Assembly (NCBI GenBank): GCA_022447405.1
Contig: JAKVCE010000078.1
Span: 1,649 to 8,419 of the forward strand
Source: Planctomycetota bacterium
Lineage (GTDB): Bacteria > Planctomycetota > UBA1135 > GCA-002686595
Length of the DNA: 6,771 nucleotides
Direction of reading: 5' to 3'
Within the stretch, counting starts at the first letter, position 1, and every line of letters begins with the position of its first letter. A program made the translations under genes and the position numbers. A model generated the notes under the pieces. That model ran no database searches. It saw only the letters and a program-made list of their open reading frames with translations, and was not told where the DNA came from. Positions 6,246-6,771 of this stretch are shown here, piece by piece.

Positions 6246-6545
6246 CTAGTGGAGCTGGGTCACGGGAGTCTTGCGCTCCACCGGCTCAGGGGCCGGGGGC
6301 GTGAGCTCCGGGGGTCCGTTCGCGGCCACGCGGCTGTTGAGCCAGGCGCAGGAGAAGCACTTGTGGAACATCCCGCGCTGGCGGCTCTGGCACTTCCCCT
6401 TGGAGACCCTGTGCGCGAGGAGCGTCGGGCTCCCGTCCGCACGGGTCGGGCACTCGCGGAGGTCTTTGGGCTCGGGCAGAGGCATCGTCAAGGGCGGCCC
6501 GGGACTCGACCTCCCCGGCACCCCTTGCTCTTCGGCGGCGCTCAT
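6246..6545 (-). CDS. Small Cys/His-rich protein of unknown function
   Basis: I do not recognise this protein. From the ATG at 6545 it has 99 residues and a stop at 6248-6246. The core (residues 30-70) carries C32, H45, C52, H61, C63 and C66; the end H-K-C-F-S-C looks like a C-x2-C zinc knuckle, and C32/C52 with C63/C66 could form a four-Cys zinc site. The core is basic (R-V-S-K-G-K, R-Q-R-G). The ends are Pro-rich and probably unstructured. No signal peptide or membrane segment is seen. Codons are strongly G/C-ending from 6545 onward but not upstream, where the frame stays open to a TTG at 6728; that supports 6545 as the earliest true start. A second ATG at 6485 would give 79 residues and keep all the Cys. 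Neither has a clear ribosome binding site. It lies 29 nt before the large cytochrome/propeller gene, so co-transcription is likely. A nucleic-acid or zinc-binding role is a guess. Confidence 0.6.
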   Translation of the reverse strand: MSAAEEQGVPGRSSPGPPLTMPLPEPKDLRECPTRADGSPTLLAHRVSKGKCQSRQRGMFHKCFSCAWLNSRVAANGPPELTPPAPEPVERKTPVTQLH

Positions 6546-6771
6546 TAAAGGGTGTCCCACCGAGCCGTAGAGACTGCCCCGCGTTCCCACGAATAAGCTG
6601 GCTGCGTCTGGCGCTCTCTTTTTTTCTGGGATCTCGTCCGCGCCAGCGCCCAAGGCATCAGGGATTGGTGTGAATGAGCCCGCTCGCCTTCCCGTCTGGC
6701 AAGTTCGCATTCTTGGGCGTTTAATCAATGCCCCCGCGCGCGTTCCACTGCCCCAGCCTTTCTGAGAGGGA
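6546..6771. other. Gene-poor stretch upstream of the minus-strand group
   Basis: I see no gene I can support here. The minus frame that continues from the small Cys/His gene up to a TTG at 6728 has about half A/T-ending codons, unlike every real gene in the window, so it is probably not translated. The stretch includes a seven-T run near 6619-6625 and short A/T-rich spots (TTAAT at 6721-6725, ATTAAA at 6544-6549). It is the natural place for the promoter of the minus-strand group, but no convincing -35/-10 pair stands out on either strand. Confidence 0.4.
6608..6646. repeat. Inverted repeat, 7-bp arms
   Basis: CTGGCGC (6608-6614) is the exact reverse complement of GCGCCAG (6640-6646). The 25-nt spacer holds the T-run (A-run on the minus strand). 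The arms are short and the loop long, so it is not a terminator. It could be an operator in front of the small Cys/His gene, about 63 nt upstream of its ATG, or chance. Confidence 0.2.

Noticed and set aside
5491..6249. 252-codon open frame on the plus strand
   Set aside because: It is antisense to the signal peptide, DUF1080-like and LamG-like region of the large gene and shows no motif of its own.
550..6411. The 10-mer GGAGACCCTG occurs three times on the plus strand (550-559, 6232-6241, 6402-6411)
   Set aside because: The copies have unlike contexts (a start region, an intergenic gap and coding sequence) and no extended similarity, so chance is the simplest reading.
6546..6728. N-terminal extension of the small Cys/His protein to a TTG start at 6728
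   Set aside because: Codon third positions are about half A/T there, unlike the rest of the frame, and it includes an AAA/AAG run from the T-tract; no ribosome binding site.
6728..6771. Possible start of a plus-strand gene at the ATG of 6728
   Set aside because: Only about 14 codons remain before the window edge and there is no ribosome binding site upstream, so it cannot be judged.

Overview
The window is high-GC DNA with strong G/C preference at third codon positions. It looks like a planctomycete or a close relative. The main reason is the 1.2 kb-residue secreted protein that fills over half of it: a DUF1080-like domain, a LamG-like domain, a c-type cytochrome, a DUF6797-like domain and a dehydrogenase-type propeller in one chain. 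Proteins of this kind are typical of Planctomycetota. The assignment is an inference from protein families, since the window has no rRNA or other taxonomic marker.

Layout. Positions 1-499 (+) hold the C-terminal two thirds of an aquaporin whose start lies outside the window. Positions 563-1792 (+) hold a DRE-TIM metallolyase related to 2-isopropylmalate/homocitrate synthases, without the leucine-feedback domain. It converges on a minus-strand group that reads from right to left: a small Cys/His-rich protein (6545-6246), the large multidomain cytochrome/propeller protein (6213-2590), and a class I SAM-dependent methyltransferase of the NPPF type (2517-1810). The two gene sets meet tail to tail at about 1793-1809, where a short GC hairpin lies. 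Positions 6546-6771 hold no gene I can support. This stretch is less GC-biased than the rest and is the likely 5' region of the minus-strand group.

How the genes work together. The large protein is probably exported and does periplasmic or surface redox chemistry on a carbohydrate-like substrate, passing electrons to its own heme. The small protein just upstream (29 nt gap) and the methyltransferase just downstream (72 nt gap) may be co-transcribed with it, but nothing in their sequences ties them to the same pathway. The aquaporin has a selectivity filter of the NIP type (small residues plus Arg), which suits small uncharged solutes such as glycerol, urea or metalloid acids better than strict water transport. 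It may be co-transcribed with the metallolyase (63 nt gap).

I see no RNA genes, CRISPR array, insertion sequence, phage gene or defence system. The most notable items are the architecture of the large protein, the unrecognised small Cys/His protein, and a perfect 10-nt Shine-Dalgarno match on the 'wrong' strand of an intergenic gap.
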